Shown here in pieces: positions 45,825 through 55,370 of a stretch of 64,000 nt of DNA. The notes under the pieces were generated by a model that did no database searches, had not been told where the DNA came from, and saw nothing but the letters and a program-made list of their open reading frames with translations. The stretch's first letter is position 1. Every line of letters starts with the position of its first letter. Location of the stretch: the NCBI RefSeq assembly GCF_002023715.1, contig NZ_MAHX01000007.1, positions 1-64,000 of the forward strand, in the 5' to 3' direction. The DNA is from Elizabethkingia occulta (GTDB taxonomy: Bacteria > Bacteroidota > Bacteroidia > Flavobacteriales > Weeksellaceae). Both the position numbers and the translations under genes were made by a program.

Positions 45825-46676
45825 TTAATAGTCTGCTACCTCGTCTAATTGTAACTGATCCAAAGCTTTGGCTAGTTGCTCATCATTAGGAGCTTTTCCA
45901 TGCCATGCGTGCGATCCCATCATATAGTCTACTCCGGCACCCATTTCTGTGTGTAAAAGAATAACAACAGGTTTTCCTTTTCCTGTTTCTTCTTTTGCTC
46001 TGCCCAGGATTCCGATTACTGACTCCAGGTTGTTACCGTTTTTCTCTTCCAGAACTTCCCATCCGAAAGCTTCTAACTTAGCGTGAAGATTACCAAGGCT
46101 TAATACATCATCTGTATCACCATCAATTTGTCTTCCGTTATAATCTATTGTAGCAATAATATTATCTACTTTCTTAGCAGCAGCATACATGAAAGCTTCC
46201 CATACCTGTCCTTCCTGAAGCTCACCATCTCCGTGTAATGTATAAACAAGAGCTTTATCACCATCTAATTTCTTACCCTGTGCAGCACCGATAGCTACAG
46301 AAAGTCCCTGTCCTAATGAACCGGAAGCGATTCTGATACCAGGTAAACCTTCATGAGTTGTAGGGTGGCCCTGTAATCTTGAATTTAATTTTCTGAAAGT
46401 ATTCAGCTCTTCAACAGGGAAGAAGTCGAATCTTGCTAGTGTACTATAATATACAGGAGAAATATGTCCGTTGGACAAAAAGAAAAGATCTTCTCCTTTC
46501 CCTTCCATAGTAAATGGTAACTTGTAGTTCATCACTTTACCGTATAATGCAGTAAAAAACTCAGTACAACCTAAAGAACCTCCAGGGTGACCACTGTTTA
46601 CAGCATGAACCATACGTACAATATCTCGGCGGATTTGTGTAGCGATGTTGCTTAATTCATCAATACTCTTAGTCAT
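45825..46676 (-). CDS. Transketolase, N-terminal subunit
   Basis: A 283 aa subunit with the TPP pyrophosphate-binding domain. GHPGGSLGCTEFFTALYG, SGSLGQGLSVAIG and HGDGELQEGQVWEAF then NGRQIDG form the GDG-N metal and TPP site. It is first in a two-gene unit with the C-terminal subunit. About 57 bp separate its start from the end of the next gene upstream, on the same strand. Confidence 0.92.
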   Translation of the reverse strand: MTKSIDELSNIATQIRRDIVRMVHAVNSGHPGGSLGCTEFFTALYGKVMNYKLPFTMEGKGEDLFFLSNGHISPVYYSTLARFDFFPVEELNTFRKLNSRLQGHPTTHEGLPGIRIASGSLGQGLSVAIGAAQGKKLDGDKALVYTLHGDGELQEGQVWEAFMYAAAKKVDNIIATIDYNGRQIDGDTDDVLSLGNLHAKLEAFGWEVLEEKNGNNLESVIGILGRAKEETGKGKPVVILLHTEMGAGVDYMMGSHAWHGKAPNDEQLAKALDQLQLDEVADY

Positions 46677-46733
46677 AATTAAATTTATTTCCGAGCAAAA
46701 ATAAGGAAATTATATGGTTTTTGAGGAATGAGA

Positions 46734-47357
46734 TTAGTCGTCTTCAATTTTTATTTTTCCAATATTTGCAGCTTTATATCCTATAGTCTGTATACAAGCC
46801 TTACCTGTACAATGATAAGCCTGAAGAGATTTGTCCTTTATACTCCCTATTATAATATATGGAATACGTTGTGATTGCTCGTCCGAATGGATACCTGCGA
46901 GAATAAAACGATCGTTGTCTATCCATACAGCATCCTCTATCCATGCCGAGGATCCCATAAAGTAGATCCGGGAACTTTTGTGATTTTGCATATCCCCAAG
47001 GTCTACCTGCGAGTCTATGTCGTATGCTGCTATATATTTCTTTTTCTTTTCATCATAATAGACAGAGGAACTGTACAAATCGATAAAATGTTTTTTATCC
47101 GGAGAGAAAATCAGCAGGTTCTTATAGTTTTTTACGAATGCAGTAAATTCTCTGACAGGCTGATCTTCCTGAGAAATATTATCAAATCCGAAATTATTAT
47201 GTGCTTTGAAATTTTGAACAGAAAACCCCGGAATAGAGGCTTTCCATGTTTTGAGTTGCTGGTCGAAAATCTTTCGGAAATCAGATAAATCCTGCGGTAC
47301 TTTTTGTGCAAAAACAAAAGAACTTAGTAGTACAAAAATGATCAGGTAATTTTTCAT
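46734..47357 (-). CDS. Secreted protein, unknown
   Basis: A 207 aa protein with a signal peptide ending near VFAQ. It has several beta-strand blocks (LLIFSPDKKHFIDLYSSSVY, SRIYFMGSSAWIEDAVWIDN, RFILAGIHSDEQSQ) like part of a propeller, and two Cys close to the end (CTGKACIQ). No family recognised. It may be co-transcribed with the transketolase genes, but a link is not obvious. Confidence 0.65.
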   Translation of the reverse strand: MKNYLIIFVLLSSFVFAQKVPQDLSDFRKIFDQQLKTWKASIPGFSVQNFKAHNNFGFDNISQEDQPVREFTAFVKNYKNLLIFSPDKKHFIDLYSSSVYYDEKKKKYIAAYDIDSQVDLGDMQNHKSSRIYFMGSSAWIEDAVWIDNDRFILAGIHSDEQSQRIPYIIIGSIKDKSLQAYHCTGKACIQTIGYKAANIGKIKIEDD

Positions 47358-47529
47358 CCATATATATTTAACTAAAAGTAATAAAAATGGAAGATCTGTA
47401 CTGAGTATTGTAAAGATTTTATAATTTGATTAAAAATGAATCTTTGTTAATAAATCGGGGTTTAATTTGACTTTTAAAACCATTTCTTAAATAAATACAC
47501 TATATTCGTATAACAAATCGCAATAAATT

Positions 47530-48594
47530 ATGAGAAAACTACTAATTTTTAGTATATCTGCCTACTTAATGGCAGGTATCGTTTCGTGTAAAGGTATAGA
47601 CAGCGCCACACCTGTAATAGAAGATCGCTTAGCTCTTAATGCAGTAAATGCCCAATCGGATAACACTGTAAATATTAAAACATTCGACAAAGTAAAAAAT
47701 GCCTTTGGCGAAGGACTATCCCAAAGTGCCGAAGGAACCTTTACATTTCCGGCTGATGTAACAATAATAAAGACGATTAAGATGTTTATTAAAAATGAAT
47801 GTCCTAACAAGACTTGTGATGAATGGGATCGTTATGCCAATGTTTATGTAAAAAATAAAACAACAGGAGAATGGTATGAAATAGGACGCTTTATTACTCC
47901 ATATTGGGTGGGTACGGAAAAATTACCTCGTGGACTGGAAATTGATGTTACCGATTTCAAATCTTTACTGTCCGGAAATACAGAACTTAAAATTTATACA
48001 GAGACATGGCTTGCCAAAGGAAGAGAATACAGTGTAGACTTTGATATTGTATATGGTACACCGGATTATAAATATTCGGCAGTAGTACCTGTAATCCAAT
48101 ATAACAAATCATCCATTGATGGTGTTCCTTATGGTAAGGCACATACACTGGCTCTGAAAAAGAATATTCAGTTACCGACAAACACGGAAAAAGCTTATCT
48201 TAGAACTACTATTTCCGGATGGGGACATGCCAAACCATATGATGCGGGTAGCAGAGGCTGTGCAGAATGGTGCTTCAGAACGCATACTATAGCGATAAAT
48301 AACGCAAATACTTTCCAGCATCAGTTGGGTGCTTTAGGATGTTCAGCCAATCCTATTAATAATCAGAGTCCGGGAAATTGGGCTCCTGACAGAGCAGGGT
48401 GGTGTCCGGGAATGGCAGTACCAACACGTATAGATGTATTGAATAACTCATTATTGGGTGGTACTTTCAGTTATGAATATAAGTTCCAGAACTGGATAAA
48501 TAACGGAACCAATGGAGATGCTTTTTATGCAATTTCCAGTTTTGTAATTGCAAAAAGTAATACACCTATTACTGCTCCGGTAGTTACAAACTAA
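47530..48594 (+). CDS. Peptide-N-glycosidase F (PNGase F)
   Basis: A 354 aa precursor. PNGase F hydrolyses the amide bond between Asn and the first GlcNAc of N-glycans. After a 40-residue leader the mature part (314 aa, from AQSDNTVNIKTF) follows the E. meningoseptica enzyme almost unchanged. The catalytic residues Asp60, Glu118 and Glu206 (mature numbers) and the six disulfide cysteines, such as CPNKTC and CAEWC, are kept. The leader contains GIVSC, a lipobox-like site, before the mature start. Single gene with a strong terminator. It probably feeds on host glycoproteins. Confidence 0.97.
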   Translation: MRKLLIFSISAYLMAGIVSCKGIDSATPVIEDRLALNAVNAQSDNTVNIKTFDKVKNAFGEGLSQSAEGTFTFPADVTIIKTIKMFIKNECPNKTCDEWDRYANVYVKNKTTGEWYEIGRFITPYWVGTEKLPRGLEIDVTDFKSLLSGNTELKIYTETWLAKGREYSVDFDIVYGTPDYKYSAVVPVIQYNKSSIDGVPYGKAHTLALKKNIQLPTNTEKAYLRTTISGWGHAKPYDAGSRGCAEWCFRTHTIAINNANTFQHQLGALGCSANPINNQSPGNWAPDRAGWCPGMAVPTRIDVLNNSLLGGTFSYEYKFQNWINNGTNGDAFYAISSFVIAKSNTPITAPVVTN

Positions 48595-48667
48595 AAAATA
48601 GGATATATTCATTTATAGATAAAACCGCCTTGGCAAGGAATCAATTACTTTTCGGGTACTTGAAAAG

Positions 48668-48702
48668 CACCCCGCAGATGAAAATCTGCGGGGTGTATGT
48701 TT
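48668..48702 (+). terminator. Terminator of the PNGase F gene
   Basis: CACCCCGCAGAT / ATCTGCGGGGTG with a GAAA loop, followed by a T run. Confidence 0.9.
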
Positions 48703-48704
48703 TT

Positions 48705-48887
48705 AGAGCCTGTTTAAATTTTGATTAAAAAATATTAGATTTCGATAGTTCGTCAAGCTCACTATAAACTCAGCCTGACACTTCTAAGAGGAAGATATAT
48801 TGGACGAGCAATGTCACTCTGAGTTAAGTCTATAGTGAGCTTGACGAACTATCGAAGAGTATTAACAATAAAATTTAAGCAGGCTCT
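48705..48887. mobile_element. MITE-like inverted-repeat element (183 bp)
   Basis: The ends AGAGCCTGTTTAAATTTT and its near reverse complement AAAATTTAAGCAGGCTCT (one mismatch) close the element. Inside, TTCGATAGTTCGTCAAGCTC near the left recurs inverted near the right (GAGCTTGACGAACTATCGAA). There is no open frame. A long foldback with terminal repeats and no gene is typical of a small non-autonomous element or intergenic repeat. No target duplication was clear. Confidence 0.7.
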
Positions 48888-48915
48888 TAGTATTTATGAA
48901 AGTATTTTACCAGAA

Positions 48916-49326
48916 TTACAAATATCTTTCTTCAGCTGATATTTCCATATCGTTTATGCTTGCATATCTTTTCTTCATCAGTCCGTTTTCATCAAACTCC
49001 CAATTCTCATTTCCATAGGCACGAAACCATTTCCCTTCTTTATTTCTGTATTCGTATTCAAATCTTACAGCGATCCGGTCTTCTGTATGAGCCCAATATT
49101 CTTTTTTCAGTTTATAATCCAGTTCATTTTCCCATTTCTGAGTAAGGAACTGTACAATTTCTTTTCGGCCGTTTATAAACAAATGTCTGTTTCTCCACTC
49201 ACTATCCGGAGTATAGGCGAATGATACTTTTTCAGGATCTTGTGAATTCCATGCATCCTCTGCCATTTGTATTTTTTGTTTCGCTGTTTCCAATGTAAAT
49301 GGCGGTACAGGTATTTTCTTTTCCAT
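48916..49326 (-). CDS. DUF1348/NTF2-like protein
   Basis: A 136 aa protein of the NTF2-like fold, DUF1348 type. Typical blocks are [40 protein letters not shown] and [20 protein letters not shown]. The start [10 protein letters not shown] at 49326 lies 10 bp after the TetR stop, so the two are one unit. Probably a small enzyme or stress protein under control of that repressor; its reaction is unknown. Confidence 0.85.
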   Translation of the reverse strand: MEKKIPVPPFTLETAKQKIQMAEDAWNSQDPEKVSFAYTPDSEWRNRHLFINGRKEIVQFLTQKWENELDYKLKKEYWAHTEDRIAVRFEYEYRNKEGKWFRAYGNENWEFDENGLMKKRYASINDMEISAEERYL

Positions 49327-49336
49327 TGTGTATATT

Positions 49337-49861
49337 TTAGATAAGGTTATCAATTATATTTTGTGAAGTTTTGATCAATTCATTGGAACGAAATAGCTGA
49401 CTTTCTATAATAGAACTTTCAAACAAGAGGTAGATGTGATCTGTCTTTATTTTATCATCAAGCTGATCTCTGAAAAAATCCCGGAGATCCTGTTTATGAT
49501 TCTGGATTATTTGTAAAATAGCTGCTTTGTCTGTAGGGATCTCCGACAATAGATTGAGAAAGCTGCATCCTCTGAAGTTCTCCTTTTCATTCATTGCTAT
49601 TAAAAAATCGAATGTTGATAAAATTTTTTGCTTAGGCTCCGAAGATTTTGAAACAAACTTTTGTAGCTCACCAAACCAATAATCGTGGCGGCTGTTTAAA
49701 AATGCAGCGCAGAGATCGTCCTTGGATTTAAAATGCTGATAAAAACTTGCCTTTGCAACCTTTGCTTCGCTGATAATCTGGTTAATTCCTGTACTATTAT
49801 ATCCCTGTTGGTGAAATAATATTGTTGCTGTATCCAGAATCCGTTCACGAGGTGAATTCAT
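49337..49861 (-). CDS. TetR/AcrR-family regulator (copy 2)
   Basis: A 174 aa paralogue of the TetR gene at 20886, starting [20 protein letters not shown], then [17 protein letters not shown], and sharing [14 protein letters not shown] in the ligand domain. Its upstream palindrome (49904-49917) has the same core as that of copy 1. It heads a two-gene unit with the DUF1348 gene. Probably autoregulated. The shared operator implies that both TetR proteins can act on both promoters. Confidence 0.9.
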   Translation of the reverse strand: MNSPRERILDTATILFHQQGYNSTGINQIISEAKVAKASFYQHFKSKDDLCAAFLNSRHDYWFGELQKFVSKSSEPKQKILSTFDFLIAMNEKENFRGCSFLNLLSEIPTDKAAILQIIQNHKQDLRDFFRDQLDDKIKTDHIYLLFESSIIESQLFRSNELIKTSQNIIDNLI

Positions 49862-49880
49862 ATCTTATCATTTTGTACAA

Positions 49881-49917
49881 CAAATGTAGTTTAAATAAAA
49901 TGAACAGACAAGTCTGT
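49881..49917 (-). promoter_or_regulatory. Promoter and operator of TetR copy 2
   Basis: On the minus strand ACAGAC TT GTCTGT (49904-49917) supplies the TTG of a -33 element, and TACATTTG (49881-49888) fits TAnnTTTG with a 20-base spacer. The 14-bp palindrome is identical to the core of the operator at 20842-20855 when read in gene direction. Confidence 0.75.
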
Positions 49918-49964
49918 CTATTTATTTTATAAACTTTTCAATCCAAAGATTTCAGGCTATTCTA

Positions 49965-51257
49965 TTAAACTATTGAATTCAGAAGGCTGGCCAGATTTGT
50001 TGTAAGATTTCTTCTTGAAAACTGCATCAGGTTTTCAGAATTCTGATTAACAGTATTATTCCTCCAGTTGTTATAATTTTGGAGAACAAATGATCTTATA
50101 GCTTCATGATCCTGGTAGGTAAAGTGATCACCTGCTTTAGTTTCATTCAGGATTTTTTCGACATCTGCCTTTTCCGGTCCTACAGAGAGAATAGGATTTT
50201 GTGTAGCCAGGTATTCAAATATTTTCCCCGGAATAATTCCGGCTGATTCTTGTTTTGGGAAATTAGTAATAAGCAACATATCTGCATTTTCCATTTCCTT
50301 TACGGATTGTTCATGCGGAATATATCCAACAAGGTTCAGGTTATCTTTTAAGGGAGAACTTTGTAGATTTTCTAATATAATATCATCCACACGTCCTACA
50401 AATCGGAGTTCAAAATTTTGTGCAAAATCAGAATCTTCCTGAACGATATCGGATAAAACCTTCCATAGATTTTCAGGATTTCTTAGCTGTTCCAAAACAC
50501 CGATATATGACAGTGTGAACTTTGAATTTTTAACGGACTTTTTATTGAACTCTTCTTTATCAAATCCATTAGTAATACAAGCAGAGTTAGCACCAGCTTT
50601 TCTAAAGTTTTCAGCATCGCCATAGCTGGTAGCCAAAGTAATATCAGCATTCTGAAAAACTTCTTTTTCCAGCTTTCGGTGCTTCTGATCTGCCCATGAA
50701 GTCAGTTTCAGGTGTTTGTAATATGAAATTTCCGTCCAGGGATCACGAAAGTCTGCAATCCATTTAATAGCCGGAAAGTATTTTTTCAGACCTTTTCCTA
50801 TCAAGTGAAGACTATGAGGAGGGCCTGTCGTTACAATAACATCTACAGGATTGGCTTCAAGGTATTTTTTCAGAAAAGAAATTGATGGGTTAACCCAAAA
50901 TTTTCGGGCATCCGGAATAAAGAAATTACCACGAACAAAAATAGAAAGCTTAGATTTCCACGACTGGTTTTTTCCTACATCGAATTGTCCTGCTTTAAAT
51001 TTTTTATTCTTCTTATTCAGCTTTTCAGCAAGCTGATAAGGCTCCCAGATTTTGTTCTGTATGATCTGTATATTCTTTGGAACATCTTTTACCAGACTTT
51101 CGTCCAGTAAAGGATAAGACGGATTCTCCGGTGTATAAATAATGGGCTCCCACTTGTTCTCCGGAAGATATTTGGCAAACTTTAGCCAACGCTGTACACC
51201 AGGTCCACCAGCAGGAGGCCAGTAATAAGTAATGATAAGAATTTTTTTCTGCTTCAT
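49965..51257 (-). CDS. Glycosyltransferase, GT4 type
   Basis: A 430 aa enzyme of the GT-B fold. Start ILIITYYWPPAGGPGVQRWL is typical of GT4-like transferases of capsule or glycan clusters. The C-terminal half has LSYIGVLEQLRNPENLWKVL and the acceptor/donor site ESAGIIPGKIFEYLATQNPI. Donor and acceptor sugars are unknown. It stands between TetR copy 2 and the YfhO-type gene on the same strand, but 225 bp separates it from the latter. Confidence 0.85.
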   Translation of the reverse strand: MKQKKILIITYYWPPAGGPGVQRWLKFAKYLPENKWEPIIYTPENPSYPLLDESLVKDVPKNIQIIQNKIWEPYQLAEKLNKKNKKFKAGQFDVGKNQSWKSKLSIFVRGNFFIPDARKFWVNPSISFLKKYLEANPVDVIVTTGPPHSLHLIGKGLKKYFPAIKWIADFRDPWTEISYYKHLKLTSWADQKHRKLEKEVFQNADITLATSYGDAENFRKAGANSACITNGFDKEEFNKKSVKNSKFTLSYIGVLEQLRNPENLWKVLSDIVQEDSDFAQNFELRFVGRVDDIILENLQSSPLKDNLNLVGYIPHEQSVKEMENADMLLITNFPKQESAGIIPGKIFEYLATQNPILSVGPEKADVEKILNETKAGDHFTYQDHEAIRSFVLQNYNNWRNNTVNQNSENLMQFSRRNLTTNLASLLNSIV

Positions 51258-51312
51258 AATTTTAACCGCATAGGTGGCAAAATAAAAAGTATATACTCAG
51301 AGCCTGAATTTA

Positions 51313-51455
51313 TTAACCACATAGAAACATAGTTTTTATAATGTAAATGAAGGTTTCCCAGACACTAATTTAGAGTACATAGCTAATGTGTAAAATTCAT
51401 TTTCTATGCAGACTTTCATTTATCCAATAACCTGACTATGTATCTATGTGGTTTA
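51313..51455. repeat. Empty inverted-repeat cassette
   Basis: TTAACCACATAGAAACATAG (51313-51332) and its near complement (51436-51455, two mismatches) enclose about 100 bp without a gene. The left arm is identical to one arm of the repeat around the GxxExxY gene at 56183-56642, so this is probably a related cassette that has lost its gene. The rest of the 225-bp gap is AT-rich. Confidence 0.65.
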
Positions 51456-51482
51456 TTAAAATTTAAATATACCTATAATGGT

Positions 51483-54014
51483 TTATTTTTCACTTTTCGT
51501 AGTTTGTTGTTCTTTACGCTGATAAAACCAAAAACCTAATGCAGCTAATAAAATGAATAGACCTGCTGAGGCCAGTGAAATAGTTTTTCCTTTCTGGATA
51601 ACTTCCGGTTCAAAAGCCATTCTAATCTCATGCTTTCCGGCAGGAACATGAACTGCACGTAGAAGATAATCTGCTTTTATATAGTCAGTTTCCTTTCCGT
51701 CGATATAGAATTTCCATCCATGTGGATAATAGATCTCAGACATTACTGCTAATTGAGGAGTTGCAGATGAGGTTTGATATACGATCTCGTTTGGCTGGTA
51801 TGTTTTAACCGCAATCTTTGCAGCAGGATCAGCCTGAAGAGTTTTTCCGTTAAGATACTTCTCATCTTCTTTTCCGACAACAGCCACCTTTTTATTATCA
51901 ACTTTAGAAATAAGATCAATTTCTTCGTTTGGAGTACCCGCTATTTTTACTTCACTTACAAACCATGCAGGTCCGTTTGCAAAAGGGTTTTCCTTTGGTT
52001 GTATTCCTGTTTTATCTGCCACTAATACATATTTGGTATTAAGCATATTCAGAATATTTGGATCTCCACCACCATTGAAATACTTGTTGATAAGGTCGTC
52101 GTAACGTCTAAGTTTTGCGGCACTATAGCCACCTACAGAACTTACGAAGTATGAAGTATTGGTTTCATTGAATGGTCCTAGTAGTGTATTGAAAACTCTG
52201 TAATGACTTTTATCTGCTTTAGAAATGCTTTCCAGAGCCTGATTAACAGGAGCTTGTTGTAAGAGACCTTCGATATAAGAATTACCATTGGATTTTGCCA
52301 GATAGCTTTCAGAAGCTTCAGTAATAAATGGATTTCTTGCGAACATTTTATCCGCAAAATTATCGTTGTTCAGGTAGCGCTTGTTTACTGTCCAAAGGTC
52401 AAATAAACTTATCACACCGATAATAATTAATGCGATATTCTGATTCAGTTTTTGTTTCATTACCATAAACATTGCCCCAGCTGTAATCAATACATATAAT
52501 ATTGCTTTTATAGCATCGGTACGGAACATGGAATATCTTTCACCAACTAAATAATCCAGAAGATAAGATGGTAAATACTGTCCTTCTAAATCTGTATGGA
52601 AACCAAGAATAGTTTTACCAAAAAGAATTAAAATTAATGTGATCCCGACAACACTTCCTGTAGTGTAGGTAAGAACTTTCTGTTTATATTCAGCTGTTAA
52701 CTTTTCATCTGTAAAGAAACGGTATAGCCCGATAATAGCAATAAAAGGGAAAAGTAGTTCTACTACAACCAGAATTGAAGACGGGGCTCTGAATTTATTA
52801 TATACCGGTACATTGTCTATAAAGAAATCTGTTAGCGGCATAAAGTTGCTTCCCCATGCCAACATAATGGTCAGCACTGATGCGCCGAGAATCCACCATC
52901 TGTATTTAGGCCATGCAAAGAAAAAACCTAGTATAGCCAAAAATACCACAACAGCACCCTGATATGCAGGACCTGAAGTTCCTGGTTGATCTCCCCAGTA
53001 AGTAAGACTTCCGGTAAGACCTTTCATCATATTATTAACTTCTTCCTGAGAGGTTGCGTTTTCCTGTACCAGTTGCTGAAGTTTTTCGGTCATTTTATCA
53101 CTTCCTTCTTCCTGGCTAGCACCACCCATTAATCTTGGGATAAACAGGTTTAACGTTTCAGTAACTCCGTAGCTCCACATGGTAATGCTCTCTTTGTCCA
53201 TACCCTGTACATCTTTCTGCCCGCCGGAAGATTTTAGAATTTGCTTCCCACGAACAGTCTCTTTAACGTATTCAGCATTGGACAGCATCCTCTGGCTGTT
53301 CATCCCTAAGCCTAATACCATTGCAATGCCCACAACAGCTGTGGAGATAAAGAAATGTTTATAGTCCTTAGTCTTCAGAATAGCGCGAAGGAGTTCCGAA
53401 AGGAAAAAGAAACCCAGAGCAATAAAAAGATAATAGGTCATCTGCGGGTGATTGGCCATGATTTGTAAAGCCATAAACAATGTAGTGGCTACAAATCCCC
53501 AGAAGTAATTTCTTCGGATATAGACCAGAAGAATAGAGGCTACTAAAGGCGCAAAGTAGGCTATTGTATGTACCTTACCATTATGCCCTGCAGCTATAAT
53601 AATACAGAAATACGTAGAAAGTCCAAAGAATGTAGCCCCCAGAAGAGCATACTTCCAGTTGCGCAGTGCAACCATTCCCAAAAAGAAAAAGCCTGAAAAA
53701 AGCAGAAACAGATAATTGGCAGGCTTTGGAAGGAACATCAGTAGATCATCTACTTTTTTTACGATGTCTCCACTGAACTTTGCACCTGTCTGATAGGTAG
53801 GCATACCTCCAAACATAGCATCACTCCAGTAGGTTTCGTTGCCTGTTTTAGCACGGTATTCCAGCATTTCCTGTGCACCACCTCTGTAGTGAACAATATC
53901 AGGCTGGATAAGCTCTTTACCTGTTAAAATAGGATTGGCATAGAATACAGCCATCAGTATAAATAACACTAGGCTGATACCAATAAAAATACTATTCCTG
54001 TTGCTTATTTTCAT
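51483..54014 (-). CDS. YfhO-family membrane protein
   Basis: An 843 aa protein with about 12-13 membrane segments and a large outer loop (about 590-790), ending with one more helix and a charged tail. Typical is the N-terminal YANPILTGKELIQPDIVHYR and the later MSEIYYPHGWKFYIDGKETD. YfhO of Bacillus acts in teichoic-acid or glycolipid modification; in Bacteroidetes it is thought to be a GT-C type glycosyltransferase. Substrate unknown. DUF4834 and DUF6263 genes lie upstream, on the same strand. Confidence 0.85.
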   Translation of the reverse strand: MKISNRNSIFIGISLVLFILMAVFYANPILTGKELIQPDIVHYRGGAQEMLEYRAKTGNETYWSDAMFGGMPTYQTGAKFSGDIVKKVDDLLMFLPKPANYLFLLFSGFFFLGMVALRNWKYALLGATFFGLSTYFCIIIAAGHNGKVHTIAYFAPLVASILLVYIRRNYFWGFVATTLFMALQIMANHPQMTYYLFIALGFFFLSELLRAILKTKDYKHFFISTAVVGIAMVLGLGMNSQRMLSNAEYVKETVRGKQILKSSGGQKDVQGMDKESITMWSYGVTETLNLFIPRLMGGASQEEGSDKMTEKLQQLVQENATSQEEVNNMMKGLTGSLTYWGDQPGTSGPAYQGAVVVFLAILGFFFAWPKYRWWILGASVLTIMLAWGSNFMPLTDFFIDNVPVYNKFRAPSSILVVVELLFPFIAIIGLYRFFTDEKLTAEYKQKVLTYTTGSVVGITLILILFGKTILGFHTDLEGQYLPSYLLDYLVGERYSMFRTDAIKAILYVLITAGAMFMVMKQKLNQNIALIIIGVISLFDLWTVNKRYLNNDNFADKMFARNPFITEASESYLAKSNGNSYIEGLLQQAPVNQALESISKADKSHYRVFNTLLGPFNETNTSYFVSSVGGYSAAKLRRYDDLINKYFNGGGDPNILNMLNTKYVLVADKTGIQPKENPFANGPAWFVSEVKIAGTPNEEIDLISKVDNKKVAVVGKEDEKYLNGKTLQADPAAKIAVKTYQPNEIVYQTSSATPQLAVMSEIYYPHGWKFYIDGKETDYIKADYLLRAVHVPAGKHEIRMAFEPEVIQKGKTISLASAGLFILLAALGFWFYQRKEQQTTKSEK

Positions 54015-54087
54015 TCGTATATTTTTGTTTATGGCTTTGCCACTGATTCTTTGTTTAATAGAACACTTATAATCTATCTGCTATAAA

Positions 54088-54318
54088 TTATTTGCGTGTT
54101 TCATCTTTAATTTCTTCGTATTCTACAGTTTCTGCATCCCAGTTAAGATTTTGTTTATTCTTTTGCTGAGACTGGTCTTCTTGTTTTTTTTGTTTTTCGG
54201 ACGCTTGTTGTCCGGTCATCCCCTGATAAAATGGCTGAAAAAATATTCTTTTCAGGATATTCCATACAAAGAAAATGATGATTACAATTAGAATGAATTC
54301 AAACAAATATTTGAACAT
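54088..54318 (-). CDS. DUF4834-family small membrane protein
   Basis: A 76 aa protein with one N-terminal membrane helix (about 5-24) and then a Gln/Lys-rich charged tail (ASEKQKKQEDQSQQKNKQ) ending EYEEIKDETRK. The pattern and size fit DUF4834, found in this order next to YfhO genes in flavobacteria. Function unknown. Confidence 0.8.
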   Translation of the reverse strand: MFKYLFEFILIVIIIFFVWNILKRIFFQPFYQGMTGQQASEKQKKQEDQSQQKNKQNLNWDAETVEYEEIKDETRK

Positions 54319-54328
54319 TGCTTTTTGC

Positions 54329-55357
54329 TTAAGGGTTTATTTTAGTTGTTGAAACATTTTTCTGCGTTGCAGATTGCGTTTGTTTTCCGTCGCTTAAAGT
54401 TTGCGATTGGGTAGAGGTCATTGTAAGAGCAGATGATTTCATCCATCCGGTTTGAGTATCAAGCTTCAAAGATCCGTTTTGTATTCCCTGAAGACTGATT
54501 GTTTGGGTAACACCGTTTTGAGACTGCTTATCTGTCTTTTTAGGAATTCCGCCTTGTACAGTAATTTCAGCTACACCATTTTCTACTTTTGCTAAAGTAA
54601 AAGTTGTGGAGCTTTTTAGTTTTCCGTCCGGGCTTAGGTTATTGCTTTCAGTAAAGCTCTGACCAACTTTTAACCCTTTTTCAGGGAAAAGGTTGATATT
54701 GGTTTTGAATTGTGCTTTCAAAGCTTCCTGATTAAACCCTTGCTTAAATCCTTCATTCAGTGCTTTACGCTGGTTAGCATCTTTTACAGCACTGTTTACT
54801 GCAGTATTCACTTTAGCATAAATAGGCTCGAATCCTTCGAAAGAAATAATTTTTCCGGTTTCACTCATTTTCATTTTCAGAGTGTTCCCCATTAGAGCTT
54901 TATTTACTTTCCAAAAGATTTTCAGATTTTCATTTTTGGGCTCAGCTCCGTTTGTGTCAACGCTAAGTGTCTGTCCCTGAACCGATCCTGTTTGTTTTTT
55001 AGAGATAAAATGTACATCCATATCATAAACTCCTTTGTCGAAGTTTGTTACTGTGAAAGTCATATCATCCGTAGTCTCATTGGTATTAGATTGAGTTTTG
55101 TCACCCATTGTCATGCTCTGAACATCTTTTTGTGACAAAACAAAAGGATAAGCTTTTCCTTTCTCTAATTTATATTTAAGGGTATAAACGCCGGCAGAAT
55201 CAGAAATAGCAGGCTTTACCTCTGCTTTTACTTCTGGTGAAGTTTCAGTTGTTGTTTCCGTTTTACTCCCCTCGGTTTTAGTTTCAGTCGTTTTTCCTTC
55301 CTTTTTACATGCAATTAGCGATAAACTTATTGCTGCAAAAGCTAATACTTTCTTCAT
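54329..55357 (-). CDS. DUF6263-type lipoprotein
   Basis: A 342 aa lipoprotein with a signal ending SLIAC and then a Lys/Thr/Glu-rich linker. The beta-rich main part has KGKAYPFVLSQKDVQSMTMG and the end GWMKSSALTMTSTQSQTLSD, matching the DUF6263 pattern. Probably in the outer or inner membrane facing the periplasm. Role unknown. 10 bp separates it from DUF4834, and 13 bp from rlmB upstream, so all four genes down to YfhO may form one unit. Confidence 0.8.
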   Translation of the reverse strand: MKKVLAFAAISLSLIACKKEGKTTETKTEGSKTETTTETSPEVKAEVKPAISDSAGVYTLKYKLEKGKAYPFVLSQKDVQSMTMGDKTQSNTNETTDDMTFTVTNFDKGVYDMDVHFISKKQTGSVQGQTLSVDTNGAEPKNENLKIFWKVNKALMGNTLKMKMSETGKIISFEGFEPIYAKVNTAVNSAVKDANQRKALNEGFKQGFNQEALKAQFKTNINLFPEKGLKVGQSFTESNNLSPDGKLKSSTTFTLAKVENGVAEITVQGGIPKKTDKQSQNGVTQTISLQGIQNGSLKLDTQTGWMKSSALTMTSTQSQTLSDGKQTQSATQKNVSTTKINP

Positions 55358-55370
55358 TTCTTTGTAGTTT

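Noticed and set aside
46875-47288. 137-codon plus-strand frame opposite the secreted protein at 46734-47357
   Set aside because: The minus-strand frame has a clear signal peptide and sensible composition; the plus-strand frame has neither.
48705-48887. Possible CRISPR-like or tRNA-like foldback
   Set aside because: Only one inverted pair, no spaced direct repeats and no tRNA features; better described as a MITE-like element.
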